Shown here in pieces: positions 5,160 to 6,299 of a DNA stretch of 6,299 bases. The notes under the pieces were generated by a model. The model was not told where the DNA came from. It searched no databases and worked only from the letters and a program-made list of their open reading frames with translations. Source of the DNA: Burkholderiales bacterium (GTDB lineage Bacteria; Pseudomonadota; Gammaproteobacteria; Burkholderiales; Burkholderiaceae); contig CANFNO010000177.1 of NCBI GenBank assembly GCA_947447845.1, positions 1 to 6,299 on the forward strand, written 5' to 3'. Position 1 is the first letter of the stretch; each line of letters begins with the position of its first letter. A program made the position numbers and the translations under genes.

Positions 5160-6299
5160 TTATGTCGCCAGCGCCGCTGTGCCGTAGCCCGCCACAAAGG
5201 TGGGCGAACCGCCGCGACGAATCGCCACGGCGCAGTACTTGAACTCCGGAATTTTTCCAAACGGGTCGAGCGCTGCGTTGGTCATCAGATTGGCCGCTGC
5301 TTCGTAATAGGCAAAGGGGATGAACACCGCACCGCGTGGTGTGCCGTCGTCGCGCCGTACATGGATGGCCACTTGGCCACGACGCGATTGGACCGTCACC
5401 ACATCGCCCGCCTCCAGCCCCAGTGTCGCCAGATCTTCGCCGCACATCGAGGCGGTTGCCATGGGCTCGATGGCGTCCAGCACGACTGCGCGGCGCGTCA
5501 TGCTGCCGGTGTGCCAATGCTCCAGTTGGCGCCCGGTGATCAGTACGAACGGGTAGTCGGCATCGGGGCGCTCATTGGCCGGGATGATGTCGGCCGGCAC
5601 CAGATTGACGCGGCCATCCGTCGTTGCAAACTTGTCGATGAACACCGTGGGAGAGCCGGGGTCTTCGGCACTCAGGCAGGGATAGGTGACGCTGGATTCA
5701 CGCTGCAAGCGTTCCCAGGTAATGCCCGAAATGGCAGTGTGCATGGCCTGGCGCATTTCCTCGTAGACGGCGGCCACGCCATCAAACTCGCCTTCGTAAT
5801 TCCAGTTCAGGCCCATGCGTTTTGCAATTTCCTGAATGATCCACAGGTCTGGCTTAGCCTGTCCCGGCGCATCCAGCGCCTGCTTGCCAAGTTGCACCAT
5901 ACGGTCGGTGTTGCTAACGGTGCCATTCTTCTCCGGCCAGGCGGTTGCAGGCAGCACCACATCGGCCAACCAGGCGGTCTCGGTCATGAAGATGTCCTGC
6001 ACCACCATGTGCTCCAGACTGGCCAGCGCATGGCGCGCGTGGTTCAGATCGGGATCGCTCATGGCCGGGTTCTCGCCCATGATGTACATGCCGCGCACCT
6101 TGTGCGGATCGCTGTCGTCAGCCAGCGCCTTGTGCATGATTTCCACCACGGTGTAGCCGGGCTGGTCGTCGAGTTTCGTGTCCCAGAATTTCTCGAACCA
6201 GGCGTGGGCGTCTTTGTTGGTCACGCGCTGGTAGTTGGGGAACATCATCGGGATCAACCCCGCGTCGGACGCGCCCTGCACGTTGTTCTGGCCGCGCAA
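5160..6299 (-). CDS. Formate dehydrogenase alpha subunit, C-terminal part (cut by window edge)
   Basis: This is the catalytic molybdopterin subunit of a formate dehydrogenase, which oxidises formate to CO2. Only the last 379 residues are present; the frame is open at the right edge and the first visible codon is an internal Leu, not a start. The Mo-ligand Cys/Sec and the iron-sulfur motifs lie outside. Diagnostic blocks of this large family are LRGQNNVQGASD at the very beginning, MGENPAMSDPD (74-84), VVLPATAWPEKNGTVSNTDR (114-133) and TGRQLEHWHTGSMTRR (255-270). The C-terminal Molydop_binding beta-barrel runs from about 249 to 362, ending near DPFGKIPEFKYCAVAIRR. Close coupling to fdhD supports the formate dehydrogenase call over nitrate reductase or other relatives. 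The sequence fits the soluble NAD-linked type (FdsA/FdhA), but the partner subunits needed to confirm this lie upstream, outside the window. No damage is seen in the visible part. Confidence 0.92.
   Translation of the reverse strand: MRGQNNVQGASDAGLIPMMFPNYQRVTNKDAHAWFEKFWDTKLDDQPGYTVVEIMHKALADDSDPHKVRGMYIMGENPAMSDPDLNHARHALASLEHMVVQDIFMTETAWLADVVLPATAWPEKNGTVSNTDRMVQLGKQALDAPGQAKPDLWIIQEIAKRMGLNWNYEGEFDGVAAVYEEMRQAMHTAISGITWERLQRESSVTYPCLSAEDPGSPTVFIDKFATTDGRVNLVPADIIPANERPDADYPFVLITGRQLEHWHTGSMTRRAVVLDAIEPMATASMCGEDLATLGLEAGDVVTVQSRRGQVAIHVRRDDGTPRGAVFIPFAYYEAAANLMTNAALDPFGKIPEFKYCAVAIRRGGSPTFVAGYGTAALAT

Noticed and set aside
5156..5260. Upstream extension of fdhD by 35 codons
   Set aside because: It would overlap the 3' end of the formate dehydrogenase gene and adds an arginine-rich stretch not expected in FdhD; ATG 5155 gives the normal family length.
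5140..5517. Minus-strand open frame of 125 codons overlapping the formate dehydrogenase and fdhD junction
   Set aside because: It is a shadow in another frame of the formate dehydrogenase C-terminus, rich in Arg and His, with no motif.
5836..6156. Plus-strand open frame of 106 codons opposite the formate dehydrogenase gene
   Set aside because: Antisense shadow of conserved coding sequence, with no family resemblance.

Overview
The window carries two convergent gene clusters from what looks like a betaproteobacterium, probably order Burkholderiales and possibly Comamonadaceae. That placement is an inference from protein flavour, moderately high GC and the formate dehydrogenase layout; no rRNA or other marker gene is present to confirm it.

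Left and centre, plus strand (about 200-4233): a complete ABC importer of the polyamine/iron(III)/phosphonate type. The order is periplasmic solute-binding protein (261-1358), two inner-membrane permeases (1455-2354 and 2351-3148, sharing an ATGA stop/start overlap) and a PotA-like ATPase with a C-terminal regulatory region (3175-4233). The binding protein should capture a small, probably charged solute in the periplasm. The two permeases form the channel, and a dimer of the ATPase drives uptake. The substrate cannot be read from the sequence. The first gene is preceded by a leader of about 260 bases with a plausible sigma-70 promoter and a cluster of nested inverted repeats that looks like an operator. 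A strong hairpin followed by a T-rich tract lies between the binding-protein gene and the first permease, which probably makes the binding protein more abundant than the membrane parts.

Right, minus strand (6299 down to 4286): the C-terminal 379 residues of a molybdenum/tungsten formate dehydrogenase alpha subunit, whose N-terminal part lies beyond the right edge. Four bases after it comes fdhD, the sulfurtransferase that activates the molybdenum cofactor of such enzymes. Together they belong to formate oxidation to CO2. The delta-subunit gene (fdsD) that follows fdhD in some NAD-linked formate dehydrogenase operons is not here, because fdhD runs directly into the convergent ABC cluster.

I found no mobile element, CRISPR array, tRNA or rRNA, and no convincing undescribed system. 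The most interesting points are the operator-like repeats at 135-175, the hairpin inside the transporter operon, the orphan substrate of the transporter, and the single-cysteine version of FdhD.
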